Shown: positions 16,328 through 23,675 of the stretch, one piece after another
How positions within the stretch are numbered: position 1 is the stretch's first letter
Layout: every line of letters starts with the position of its first letter
Assembly: GCF_002777975.1 (NCBI RefSeq)
Contig: NZ_NGVS01000033.1
Location: 62,001-126,000 of the forward strand
Source: Shewanella carassii
GTDB lineage: Bacteria > Pseudomonadota > Gammaproteobacteria > Enterobacterales > Shewanellaceae
Length of the DNA: 64,000 nucleotides
Direction of reading: 5' to 3'
Notes under the pieces: model-generated
What the model was told of the DNA's origin: nothing
The model's database searches: none
The model's input: the letters and a program-made list of their open reading frames with translations, nothing else
Program-made: the position numbers and the translations under genes

Positions 16328-16969
16328 GTGTCTTGTGCCCAGGCGTTGGAGCAATTTCTCAGCCGTTATCATCAAAGTTACCAGTCGAGTCTGGGGGAAG
16401 GCCCCAGATATTATGCTAGGGGAGAAGCCTCGCCCTGTTTGCTGCAGGAGGATGGTGAAGATCCGCTACTGTGGCAGACTATTCGCCGTGAACAGCCAGG
16501 CAGTTTTGCCAATGTCAGTCATGCGCTGGAGTTGCCGCTGCATGCCGATATCGACGAGTTTTATGGGCAGTTTTTTGCCGCGCATCTGTTGTTTGAAGCC
16601 GATTTCGGCGAAGGGGAACTACTGCAGCCCTGGAGTCAGGATGATTTTGAGTTTCTGCAGCAGAATCTGATTGGGCACCTGATGATGAAACGCAAGCTCA
16701 AGCAGCCACCGACCTGGTTTATCGGCCTATTGGGGCAAGGTGATGAGATGATCTGTGTGGATAATGAAACCGGTGCTGTCTGGCGCGAGACCCCGGGTGA
16801 GCTCCCCTCAAAGAAGCTGGCGGATAGCCTGGAAGAGTTTCTTGTTATGCTGCGCCCCAGAGTGGCGCCGGCGGTCGAGCCAGTGGAGCCGGCCATGGCG
16901 GATGTCGACCATCCCGGTCTCTGGGCGCGAATGAAGCTTATGTGGCAACACCTGTTTTCTCGCCGCTGA
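16328..16969 (+). CDS. syd: SecY-interacting protein Syd
   Basis: A 213-residue peripheral protein that binds the cytoplasmic loops of SecY and is proposed to check SecYEG assembly. The Syd pattern is visible in [14 protein letters not shown], the central [39 protein letters not shown] and [12 protein letters not shown]. It begins with GTG at 16328. It is divergent from queF, as in E. coli. The C-terminus is about 30 residues longer than in E. coli and ends in a hydrophobic/basic tail ([16 protein letters not shown]). Confidence 0.93.
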   Translation: MSCAQALEQFLSRYHQSYQSSLGEGPRYYARGEASPCLLQEDGEDPLLWQTIRREQPGSFANVSHALELPLHADIDEFYGQFFAAHLLFEADFGEGELLQPWSQDDFEFLQQNLIGHLMMKRKLKQPPTWFIGLLGQGDEMICVDNETGAVWRETPGELPSKKLADSLEEFLVMLRPRVAPAVEPVEPAMADVDHPGLWARMKLMWQHLFSRR

Positions 16970-16990
16970 CAGTCGGGGTTGCCACTGTCA
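16967..16990. terminator. possible hairpin between convergent syd and DUF2310 gene
   Basis: TGACAGT and ACTGTCA form a 7-bp inverted repeat around a 10-nt loop, starting at the syd stop codon. There is no U-tract, so this is a weak candidate only. Confidence 0.3.
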
Positions 16991-17027
16991 CTATTGATTG
17001 ATGAACACTGTTATTGATGAGCCTAGG

Positions 17028-17801
17028 CTATTGATGATCCCAGGAGAGGTTGGAGACTATCCGGCAGTTATCACAGCGGAAATGAAATAGATCCAGCAAC
17101 GGGCTGGGTTGGCGCCAGTCCGGGTTGCCGCAACGGGGGCAGGGACGGGCCAATTCGGCTTGCTTACTCTCTCCCCCGACCCGGTAAAGGTAGTAATAGG
17201 TCGGAATTTGGGTCAGATATTCGATGCGGCCGCGCAGATCCCAGCCGCGGCGGAACAGATCGCTGTCCGGGCTGGAAAGCTCCTCGAGGGCGGCAAATTC
17301 GGCCTTGGTTGCTGCGGCCATCTGCAGTTCATCACAGGCTTGCCACTCGGTTTGCCAACGGATCACCCGCTTGTGATCGCCGTTGAAGGTCGCGGGAATG
17401 CGATAGAGTGGAATGGGTAGCAAGTTATCGCCGCTGCGCAGCGGCGAGCACATATGCACATAGCTGGTATAAAGTAGCTGCCAACTTGGGGGCTCCAGGG
17501 TGCTGACCTCGGAATTGATATCCTGACCTATGAGCTTTTCCTTGGGGGCCAGCAGTTTGGCCTCGGTTAACTGCTGCAACGCCTGTTTGGCCCAGGGACT
17601 GTTGTGCCTGTTGGCCAGACTGGTTTCTTCCGGTAGCAGCAGCCTGACTCTGAACTCCCCGTCCCTAAAGGCCACCGCAAATTCGCGCCCCAATACCTGA
17701 CCGTTGGCCCGCCAGGCCTCAAGCAGGGTATTGATGGCTTTTTCTGCGGCGCTGATAGTGGTGTTGGCAAAGCATTCAAACCTGAGTTCGCAGACAAACA
17801 T
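17028..17801 (-). CDS. DUF2310 zinc-ribbon protein
   Basis: A 257-residue protein of the DUF2310 family, annotated generally as Zn-ribbon-containing and possibly nucleic-acid-binding. The C-terminal ribbon is explicit: C-P-R-C-G-N-P-D-W near residue 220 and C-D-N-C near 246, with two CxxC knuckles about 20 residues apart. The central region has conserved W/Y-rich text (PPSWQLLYTSYVHMCSPLR, TYYYLYRVGG). Its start codon overlaps the stop of the upstream coiled-coil gene (TAATG), so the two are translationally coupled. Function unknown. Confidence 0.85.
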   Translation of the reverse strand: MFVCELRFECFANTTISAAEKAINTLLEAWRANGQVLGREFAVAFRDGEFRVRLLLPEETSLANRHNSPWAKQALQQLTEAKLLAPKEKLIGQDINSEVSTLEPPSWQLLYTSYVHMCSPLRSGDNLLPIPLYRIPATFNGDHKRVIRWQTEWQACDELQMAAATKAEFAALEELSSPDSDLFRRGWDLRGRIEYLTQIPTYYYLYRVGGESKQAELARPCPRCGNPDWRQPSPLLDLFHFRCDNCRIVSNLSWDHQ

Positions 17802-18142
17802 TATTGCTGGCCCTCAAGCTTGGCGAGTCTTTGTTGCAAGGCCGCGAATTCTTGTTTCAGTTGCTGCTGTTCCTGGCGTAGCTGGCTGATCTCCTGCTGA
17901 AGAACTTCTACTGTGGTGACAGCTTGTTGTTGTGGCACGGTTTCTTGCAGTTGAGGTGCGTCTTCAAGCAGTTTTTCCCGTTCACTCTCTGGCAGGGATT
18001 TGAAACGCTGCAGACCTTCAACCAGCAGTGGCATTGGTAACTTGTTGCCGAGTCTTGCCTTAATCAGTGCCAGAGAGGGAGTATGGCCGCTTTGGGCTAC
18101 TGCCGCCGCGGCGGCCATGACCTGTTCCAGTGGAGTGGACAT
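17801..18142 (-). CDS. small protein with putative DNA-binding N-terminus and C-terminal coiled coil
   Basis: A 113-residue protein. The first 55 residues (MSTPLEQVMAAAAAVAQSG, then TPSLALIKARLG) resemble a small helical winged-helix module like that of KfrA-type proteins. Residues 65-113 are a Gln/Leu/Glu-rich coiled coil with heptads (LQQEISQLRQEQQQLKQEF). It overlaps the DUF2310 zinc-ribbon gene by the sequence TAATG, implying a joint role. Start taken at 18142; an upstream in-frame ATG (18160) is possible. The DNA-binding assignment is inference only. Confidence 0.7.
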   Translation of the reverse strand: MSTPLEQVMAAAAAVAQSGHTPSLALIKARLGNKLPMPLLVEGLQRFKSLPESEREKLLEDAPQLQETVPQQQAVTTVEVLQQEISQLRQEQQQLKQEFAALQQRLAKLEGQQ

Positions 18143-18308
18143 CTTGGTAAAAAACCTCACATTTTCGCCAATAGCTACATAGTGCAGCAGTTGTTTGCTT
18201 TTATCATTTTGATATTTATCAGTTTATTTGTTGGCCTGCATGTTGCATAGCGTTTGCTGCATTTGCTTAACAAAAGTTAACATTTGATAAATATAACAAG
18301 GAGTGACA

Positions 18309-18674
18309 ATGAACAAGTTATTACTGCCACTGATGGGGATTGCAAGCTTAGGGCTTAGTGCCTGTGTGGTCAATGTCGGCGATCACGAAGCCAACTGGGA
18401 TGAAAAGGAGTCCTGGCAGCTGCAGCAACAGCAAAATCAGCAACAACTGGCCAAGTTGACTCTGGGGATGGATCAGCAACAGGTGCAGCAGCTCATGGGG
18501 CAGGCCGACTTTAATGAAGCCTTTCTCTCCAATGATCAGCAAGTACAGGTACTATTTTACCGTACCCGCCACAGACACAGTGATGGCAAGACCACCAAGG
18601 ATGAGTGCACCCCCTTGGTGTTTCGCGATCAACAACTGATTGGCTGGGGCGATAAGGCCTACGCGCAGCTGTAA
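18309..18674 (+). CDS. DUF3192 lipoprotein (BamE/SmpA-like fold)
   Basis: A 121-residue lipoprotein with signal MNKLLLPLMGIASLGLSAC and lipobox L-S-A-C (Cys19). The mature part has a Gln-rich linker, then L-x-L-G-M-x-x-x-Q-V-Q-Q-L-M-G, the pattern of the SmpA/OmlA-like DUF3192 family, and a C-terminal strand-rich VLFYRTRH ... CTPLVFRDQQLIGWG. An AAGGAG ribosome site lies 5 nt before the ATG. Role unknown; these are probably outer-membrane-anchored. It is convergent with the DUF2789 gene. Confidence 0.85.
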   Translation: MNKLLLPLMGIASLGLSACVVNVGDHEANWDEKESWQLQQQQNQQQLAKLTLGMDQQQVQQLMGQADFNEAFLSNDQQVQVLFYRTRHRHSDGKTTKDECTPLVFRDQQLIGWGDKAYAQL

Positions 18675-18696
18675 TTCACACTCATCCCAATTTCAA

Positions 18697-18927
18697 TCAA
18701 CTCCTGAGCTGGGCGTCCAAATGGTCTATGGTGTCTGACCATTGGGCGTCCTCGGCCAGAGCCTCTGTTAAAAAAGTGCGCTGCGCTTCATTCCAGAATG
18801 GTGCATCCACCAGTTTGACTCCCTCGGGGATAGAATGTGTGCCGATAAAGCCTTCTATCGCCTTGCTGCTGCTGGGGAGTCCCAATTGCTCAAATAAATG
18901 GGCCAAGTCTGTGTGGGTGGTATCCAT
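18697..18927 (-). CDS. DUF2789 family small protein
   Basis: A 76-residue acidic cytoplasmic protein matching the DUF2789 pattern: T-x-L-x-x-L-F-E-Q-L-G-L-P, then FIxxHxIPEGVKLVDAPFW, Q-x-x-F-L-x-E-A-x-x-x-D-A-x-W and a C-terminal L-D-x-x-L-R. Function unknown. Start at 18927 (MDTTHTD) by family alignment; the frame continues 12 codons upstream. It is a single gene between the DUF3192 and GNAT genes. Confidence 0.85.
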   Translation of the reverse strand: MDTTHTDLAHLFEQLGLPSSSKAIEGFIGTHSIPEGVKLVDAPFWNEAQRTFLTEALAEDAQWSDTIDHLDAQLRS

Positions 18928-19198
18928 ATTCTGACCTCCAGAAGTCCTGACATATATTGCCAAGGTGATGAGTGACGGGTGAACAAGCCTTCATAAAACA
19001 GATAGTAAGCCTTATTCCTTTCCCTTAGCTTATACCAATCGAACCGCAGATCCATTGCTTTAAATCGGCAGAGCTTAATATCTCTGTGTGAATGTTGCCC
19101 ACGGCAGTAGTCGAACGGCCTGATAAGCAAAAGATTGTACTTTGATCCAAAATTGTTAAATTGGAAACTACCCTTTTGGCTGACAAGGACAACAACAA

Positions 19199-19849
19199 AT
19201 GGAAACCCAGACTCCCGATTCTCTGCGTGCCGTCTACCTGACGGCAGAAGATTTGCGCCTGGCCGCATCAATTCTCTATAACGCCTATCACGATGATGCG
19301 TTTTTTCAGCAGACCTTGCCGGCTGCCAATGCCGCCGAATATGAACAAAAGCTCAGAGCCGCAATTCGTGAAGAGCTCAATGAGCTTTGGCAACAGGAGC
19401 AGCCCCTTATTGGGTTGTTCGATGCTGAGCGCTTGGTTGGGGTTGCCTGCGTGGTGACCTCATCACTTCCCCAAGGCGAAGGGCGCTATTGGCATTGGCG
19501 TTTGAAAATGCTGCTGGGGACAGGTTGGCAATCGACGCAGAAGTTGATGCAGAAGGAAAATTCCATTCTGGAGCACCTGCCGGCGACAGAGTACGGCGTT
19601 ATTCAATTTATCGCAGTAGCATTAACCGAGCAACACAAGGGGTATGGCAAGTTGCTCGTCCAGGCGGTATTGGGTTGGTGTGATGAGCAGCCGGAGCTGG
19701 AAGGGGTTGGAGTCTTTGTGACCGAGGATGGCCATTCTCATCTGTTCCGAGAGCAAGGCTTTGTACCTGTGGTTGAGCTCAATATAGGGCAGTTAACCGG
19801 AGAGTTGCTCTTTTACCACAGTCATACCGATGATGACGTCTACCAATAA
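19199..19849 (+). CDS. GNAT family N-acetyltransferase
   Basis: A 216-residue protein with one GNAT fold in its C-terminal half. There is a beta4-like I-Q-F-I-A-V-A-L-T-E-Q-H-K-G-Y-G-K-L-L (about residues 138-156), in which H-K-G-Y-G-K stands for the acetyl-CoA pyrophosphate loop Q/R-x-x-G-x-G/A. It then has VGVFVTEDGHSHLFREQGF, the usual beta5-alpha4 region. The N-terminal 60 residues are an unassigned acidic helical segment. The substrate is not predictable. AAGGAC lies before the start. The next gene follows after 12 bp. Confidence 0.85.
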   Translation: METQTPDSLRAVYLTAEDLRLAASILYNAYHDDAFFQQTLPAANAAEYEQKLRAAIREELNELWQQEQPLIGLFDAERLVGVACVVTSSLPQGEGRYWHWRLKMLLGTGWQSTQKLMQKENSILEHLPATEYGVIQFIAVALTEQHKGYGKLLVQAVLGWCDEQPELEGVGVFVTEDGHSHLFREQGFVPVVELNIGQLTGELLFYHSHTDDDVYQ

Positions 19850-19861
19850 CAGGAGTTAAGA

Positions 19862-20167
19862 GTGGAGCAAAAGTACAAGAGTTTTGCCGAGTTTTATCCT
19901 TTCTACCTGTCGCAGCATTCCGATCCCGTATGCCGAGGTTTGCATTATCTAGGTTCGACCCTGGTATTGCTTATTCTGTTATTCAGCCTGCTTAGTGGAC
20001 AATTTGTATGGCTCTTGGCTCTGCCTGTGGTGGGTTATGGCTTTGCTTGGATGGGTCACTTTGGTTTTGAACACAATAAGCCGGCGACCTTTCAATACCC
20101 AGTCTACAGCTTGATGGCTGACTGGGTCATGTTGGCCCAATTTGTCAGTGGTAAACGTCGTTTCTGA
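19862..20167 (+). CDS. Mpo1-like (DUF962) membrane protein
   Basis: A 101-residue protein of the DUF962/Mpo1-like family. It shows the N-terminal F-x-x-F-Y-P-x-Y-L-x-x-H-S-D-P-x-C-R-x-L-H-Y-x-G (motif histidines as in Fe2+-dependent 2-hydroxy fatty acid dioxygenase Mpo1), two hydrophobic helices (about 31-60), H-F-G-F-E-H-N-K-P-A-T-F and Y-P-V-Y-S-L-M-A-D-W-V-M. The metal-ligand histidines are present. It begins with GTG after AGGAG and is probably cotranscribed with the upstream GNAT gene. Confidence 0.87.
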   Translation: MEQKYKSFAEFYPFYLSQHSDPVCRGLHYLGSTLVLLILLFSLLSGQFVWLLALPVVGYGFAWMGHFGFEHNKPATFQYPVYSLMADWVMLAQFVSGKRRF

Positions 20168-20194
20168 GTGTTTTTGGTTATTTACCAGTACCAA

Positions 20195-20229
20195 TGTGAG
20201 ACATGTCTCACAAAGCTGTGCGACAAACA
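20195..20229 (+). promoter_or_regulatory. GacA/UvrY-type upstream activating sequence, copy 1
   Basis: TGTGAGACATGTCTCACA (20195-20212) is a perfect 18-bp palindrome of the kind bound by UvrY/GacA-class response regulators upstream of csrB-type genes. A second half-site TGTGCGACAAACA begins at 20217, exactly 22 bp (two helical turns) after the first. The palindrome centre is about 180 bp before the inferred start of the first GGA-rich RNA. Nearly the same arrangement recurs at 21103-21137. Confidence 0.8.
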
Positions 20230-20382
20230 TAAGCCTTATTGGCTGTTCTTACTGGCGAATAATTAAATGTTGTTAATAAACAAGTATTTAGCCTTTTATT
20301 AGCGACAGCTGAATATTTGTCATTCCCAGCATGTTCTAAAATTGACCATCTCAAAGAGGGGGGCCTTGGGTACACTTAAGTT

Positions 20383-20996
20383 GTGGTCAGGGCAGGATGC
20401 TTTGACAGAGCTTCCAAGGAAGGGCAAGTGTCAGGATGACACGTTTTGGGAAGGCCTATTCAAGGATGAGCTGCAAGGAAGGCTGATAAATGGATTTCAG
20501 TCATGGATGACAATCAAGACAGGACGTCTTGAAACCATTCCAGGGACGTTAAAGCCAAGGAAACGGCTCGCATGGAAAGCGGTATCCAAGATGGATACAC
20601 AGGAGATTTTTTCCGGTAATAAGGAAATTGCCGCGCCAGGAAAGGCCATTTGAGCCAGGAAGGTCTGCTAAGGAAAGCGTTCAGGACGAAGTAGAGGACA
20701 GGCTCAGGGATGCCAGCCTTTGGGTTAATGGAAAACTCAACTCATGGACGACAACAAGCTCGTGGATGGGCAAACATGGAAGATGAGTGCCAGGAGGCCA
20801 TAAGGAGGCTCAAGGGAATTGAGCAGACACCAGGATGGTTGTAAGCAGGGATGAAAAGATAGCTTGGAAGCTGTCATCACTGAGACAAGGTGTCCACAGG
20901 AAGAAATTCATACGCATGGAAGGTGCAGGGAGCACAACTCAGCGGGATGGCTGACAGCAGTAAATAGGGCGCGTCTTAGGACGCGCCTTTTCTTTT
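20383..20996 (+). ncRNA. csrB: CsrB-type CsrA-sequestering RNA, copy 1 (long form, about 614 nt)
   Basis: No convincing protein frame exists here, but about 35 GGA motifs occur in 614 nt, including exact CAGGATG at 20393, 20432 and 20831. Several sit in the loops of perfect short hairpins: GTGTC-AGGAT-GACAC at 20428-20442, CTCAA-GGGAA-TTGAG at 20809-20823, ACC-AGGAT-GGT at 20829-20839. This is the signature of RNAs that bind and titrate CsrA. The probable -10 is TACACT at 20371-20376 and the 3' end is the terminator at 20968-20996. The locus lies in the syd-yqcC interval, where E. coli csrB also lies. The 5' end is inferred; an alternative -10 (TAAAAT, 20337) would make it about 35 nt longer. 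It is longer than the roughly 370 nt of E. coli csrB. Confidence 0.88.
20968..20996 (+). terminator. rho-independent terminator of csrB copy 1
   Basis: A perfect 8-bp G+C-rich stem GGCGCGTC / GACGCGCC with tetraloop TTAG, followed by TTTTCTTTT. It marks the 3' end of the first GGA-rich RNA. Confidence 0.92.
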
Positions 20997-21102
20997 GCTG
21001 TTTTTTCGTATAGGGAGTCATTAAAGCTTGGGTAATTCCGGTACTGATTTATAGCCGATGTGTATTTAACTACACACCGTTTTCCATTAAAGCTGGGCGT
21101 CG

Positions 21103-21137
21103 TGTGCGAGATGTCTCACAAAGTTGTGAGACAAACA
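21103..21137 (+). promoter_or_regulatory. GacA/UvrY-type upstream activating sequence, copy 2
   Basis: TGTGCGAGATGTCTCACA (21103-21120) is an imperfect version of the palindrome at 20195, followed by half-site TGTGAGACAAACA at 21125, again exactly 22 bp after the first. The linker sequence AAG-T/C-T between the two sites is also nearly identical to that of copy 1, so the whole 35-bp module is duplicated. Its centre lies about 182 bp before the inferred start of the second GGA-rich RNA. Confidence 0.8.
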
Positions 21138-21293
21138 AGAGTTAAACAGCGGGTTTTGTCGCTGAAAAACAATTAAGCCATTTAAAATTAATTATTTATG
21201 CAATTCATTTCAATTGCTGCAAAAAAGTTGCACGAGTTATTGAACGGTTTCTGTACAACCCTGGGGGCGGGATTGGATTAGTATTTAAATCAT

Positions 21294-21690
21294 CCAAGGA
21301 CAAGGATGATTCAGGAAACAAGGTCAGGAAGACCTAAACCGTGAGGAACACGGTCCAAGGATGACTCAAGGAAGATGCCTATCAGGATGATGGCAAACAG
21401 GGAAAGGTACTGACCCAAGGAATGTGGTCAGCGTCAGGAAGACGAAACAGGATGTATTGAACGGATGCGCAAGGACGATACTGGACACGCTTAAGGATAG
21501 AGCAAGGCCCGATCAAGGGATAATCGGGACTAAGGGAACAGGTACGCAAGTACAGGGACTCACCAGGATGGTACAGGGAGCGCAGGACGCACGGCAGACG
21601 CATGGATGGTGCAGGGAAGCAACTTAATAGCTGGAAGGCTTAACAGAGAAATAGATGGGCGCGGCTTAATTGTCGCGCCCTTTCTTATTT
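21294..21690 (+). ncRNA. csrB: CsrB-type CsrA-sequestering RNA, copy 2 (about 397 nt)
   Basis: About 26 GGA motifs in under 400 nt, with exact CAGGATG at 21383, 21448 and 21564. Perfect hairpins present AGGA in the loop: AGGTC-AGGAA-GACCT (21321-21335), ACCGTG-AGGAA-CACGGT (21338-21354), CGTC-AGGAA-GACG (21432-21444), ACC-AGGAT-GGT (21562-21572). The likely -10 is TATTTA at 21282-21287 after a G-rich stretch. The same G-run and -10 layout at the same distance from the upstream box is seen in copy 1. It ends at the terminator at 21657-21690. Length and GGA density match csrB-class RNAs; the exact 5' end is inferred. Confidence 0.9.
21657..21690 (+). terminator. rho-independent terminator of csrB copy 2
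   Basis: The stem GGGCGCG / CGCGCCC (7 bp) with a 10-nt loop is followed by TTTCTTATTTT. The arm resembles the copy 1 terminator (GGGCGCG...), consistent with duplication of the whole gene. Confidence 0.9.
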
Positions 21691-21847
21691 TAGGGATTTT
21701 TTATTTGGGGACTTAAACGGTTCTCAAACTTTGAAGGCGCAAGAGCTTGCTGCCATATTCCTGACTTTTTATCTGTGTAACTGGCCAAACTTTGTTGATT
21801 CTTCAACGACGGGAGCGGCTCAGTTTTCTGTCAGATGCAGCAAAATA

Positions 21848-22237
21848 TCAGCGGCACTTACCCGAACGGCACCCCCCTCCTGAGCCACAACCACCACCGA
21901 CACTGCCTCTGGCCGTTGGCGCTTCATGCCATTCGGGTTCGGGAAAGATGGGCCACTCTATTTTCTGGATCTGTTTGCCGTGCATTAGAATATGGCCGCG
22001 ATACTGGTTGATGCCATCGGTACTGAACTCAAACATAAAGCGTGCCTTCCAGCACAGACCATTCCGGCCACCTATGCTGGGACGCGCCGACTCCATGGCG
22101 ATGGCAAGCATCTGCACCTTTTGTCGCTGGCATTCCCTTTCGGCAAATACCCGGCTGAGTTCGGCCATTTGTCGCAGCTGCCAGAAAAACGCAGCAATCA
22201 TAACCAGCGCTGCGATCAGTAGAAAATCTGTCATCAT
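21848..22237 (-). CDS. DUF3301 family membrane-anchored protein with Cys/Gly-rich tail
   Basis: A 129-residue protein: one N-terminal membrane helix (residues 4-20), then QMAELSRVFAERECQRQKVQ, the DUF3301 core with its conserved Cys, and strands RFMFEFSTDGINQYRGHI. The end of the protein (about 112-129) is unusually rich in Gly and Cys (G-G-G-C-G-S-G-G-G-C-R-S-G-K-C), a possible metal- or disulphide-forming tail. Start ATG 22237 overlaps the TGA of the DUF3549 gene (ATGA). Function unknown. Confidence 0.85.
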   Translation of the reverse strand: MMTDFLLIAALVMIAAFFWQLRQMAELSRVFAERECQRQKVQMLAIAMESARPSIGGRNGLCWKARFMFEFSTDGINQYRGHILMHGKQIQKIEWPIFPEPEWHEAPTARGSVGGGCGSGGGCRSGKCR

Positions 22238-23247
22238 TCTGTGGTCGCCCTGAACAGACCGCCAATGGCGCCGGATAGGCGGTCACTGCGGTGAGGATTG
22301 CGAAGTTCGCTCAATACCTGGGTACGTATCCCGGGTATGGCCACAATATCAGCAAAGATTTGATTAAAGAAGCTTTGCTCCTGTAAAGCCAAAGCCTCGA
22401 GATAAATTTTGCGGCATCCATCCTGTTTCAGACTAAGCCAGCAGCGGGCGGCAATGGCGATCAAGGCGTCAATATTCAGCGCTTGTTGCTTGTCCAGCTC
22501 AGTTATCGCCTGTTGGCAAAGTTCAGGGTGAGACGCCAAGGCGCGAAGGAAGTAAACCTTATGCTCGGGGGCAGCATCTTTGAATGCCTGGAAGAGCGTT
22601 TCGGCAAGCGCCTCTGGCAATAGTATATGTTCCAGTTGCTGGCAAAGGGCTATCTGCACCTCGGCGGCGCCTTTGCTCAACCCTTGTTGCAACAGAGCAG
22701 AGTGATCCAATTCATTGACCCGGGCACAGATATCCGCCAGCCCTTGCAGCCCCAAATGTTGCCAGTTTTCGGCAGCCACCTTGCCGCTCAGGTATTGGCA
22801 GGCGTATTCATACTGCACAGAAGCGGCTTGTCCCAGTTGTTTGCGCACCAAGGCGTTGAACAGGGCCAGTTTTTCCTGTGGCGGCTTGAAACTGAAGGGA
22901 TGATTGGCCATCTGTTGCTGCTGAGCTTCGGTCAGTTCACGGGTCAGGTTTTCCCCCATGGCTTCAAGCAACATCTGAATAAACTGGCTGCGTGCAGCGG
23001 GGACCAGGAGTCCGCGCTCATCCAAAGGTAATTTCAGGAACCAGATATATTGTTGATTACTGCCATCCCAGAATACCAGGGCAAACTGGGCATGCCCTTG
23101 TATGGGGAAGGGATAGGGGCTTTGAAGGGCTTCTATCTGATGAAAAGCCATGGGATCTATGTGTTGCACCCGGCGGCCGAGATCATAGACCTGATATTGG
23201 GTGTTGGCGGCGGTGAGAAGTTCGCTGAGGGTAGTGATACTGTCCAT
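22234..23247 (-). CDS. DUF3549 family protein
   Basis: A 337-residue cytoplasmic protein with an N-terminal domain (1-120: SITTLSELLTAANTQYQVYDLGRR, with F-x-x-I-E-x-x-x-x-P-Y-P-F-P-x-Q-G-x-A) and a helical repeat-like C-terminal two thirds that contains many alternating Leu/Ala helices. This is the DUF3549 pattern conserved in Shewanella, Vibrio and relatives; function unknown. Start at 23247 (MDSITT) by family alignment, although the frame is open 80 more codons upstream across yqcC's promoter. It overlaps the DUF3301 gene by four bases. Confidence 0.85.
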   Translation of the reverse strand: MDSITTLSELLTAANTQYQVYDLGRRVQHIDPMAFHQIEALQSPYPFPIQGHAQFALVFWDGSNQQYIWFLKLPLDERGLLVPAARSQFIQMLLEAMGENLTRELTEAQQQQMANHPFSFKPPQEKLALFNALVRKQLGQAASVQYEYACQYLSGKVAAENWQHLGLQGLADICARVNELDHSALLQQGLSKGAAEVQIALCQQLEHILLPEALAETLFQAFKDAAPEHKVYFLRALASHPELCQQAITELDKQQALNIDALIAIAARCWLSLKQDGCRKIYLEALALQEQSFFNQIFADIVAIPGIRTQVLSELRNPHRSDRLSGAIGGLFRATTE

Positions 23248-23351
23248 GCTCGTTTGACTCTTGTACAACAAATGCGGTGCATTATAGGGATAAGCTTGGC
23301 CCGATGGTATGATTGGCGCCAATTTATTGTTTTGGATCTGCGAGGTGACAG

Positions 23352-23675
23352 ATGCCTTTTCTGGCGACTGAAAAACTCCTGTTGGCCATAGAGGCCGAGT
23401 TGAAAGCGCAGGGAATGTGGAGCGCAACCGAACCTGGCGTGGCAGCCATGGCCAGTCAGGCGCCTTTTGCCTGTGACAGCATGGCATTTGAAGCCTGGTT
23501 GCAGTTTATTTTGTTGCCCAAAATGCGCACGCTGATAGACGCCAAAATGCCGCTGCCATCAGCCATAGCAACTGCACCTATGGCCGAACATGTCTGGGGC
23601 GAAGCGCCCGCATACCGTAATTTGATCACTTTGTTGAGAACCTTGGATGAACTCCTTACCAAACAAACAAGATGA
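23352..23675 (+). CDS. yqcC: YqcC family protein
   Basis: A 107-residue all-helical DUF446 (YqcC-like) protein. Family marks are L-L-L-A-I-E-A-E-L-K-x-x-x-x-W, PFACDSMAFEAWLQFILLPKM (the F-x-x-D-x-x-x-F-x-x-W-L-Q-x-x-x-x-P-x-M core) and a C-terminal helix rich in Leu. Function unknown. It overlaps truC by 29 nt, the same yqcC-truC-yqcA order as E. coli, where csrB and syd follow on the far side. Confidence 0.92.
   Translation: MPFLATEKLLLAIEAELKAQGMWSATEPGVAAMASQAPFACDSMAFEAWLQFILLPKMRTLIDAKMPLPSAIATAPMAEHVWGEAPAYRNLITLLRTLDELLTKQTR

Noticed and set aside
18855-19271. A 138-codon minus-strand frame covering the DUF2789 gene and the gap before the GNAT gene
   Set aside because: It overlaps both real genes in the wrong frame and has no family resemblance. 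The 271-bp gap itself shows no clear feature apart from A+T-rich promoter-like text.
20342-20653. A 103-codon frame inside the GGA-rich region
   Set aside because: It starts at a non-ATG codon without a ribosome site, its translation is low-complexity K/G/E-rich text, and the GGA hairpins and flanking boxes explain the region as an RNA gene.
20340-21650. Repeated AGGATG/AGGAAG words as a CRISPR-like or tandem DNA repeat
   Set aside because: The repeated word is only 4-7 nt long, the spacing is irregular and there are no cas genes. The words sit in hairpin loops, as in CsrA-binding RNAs.
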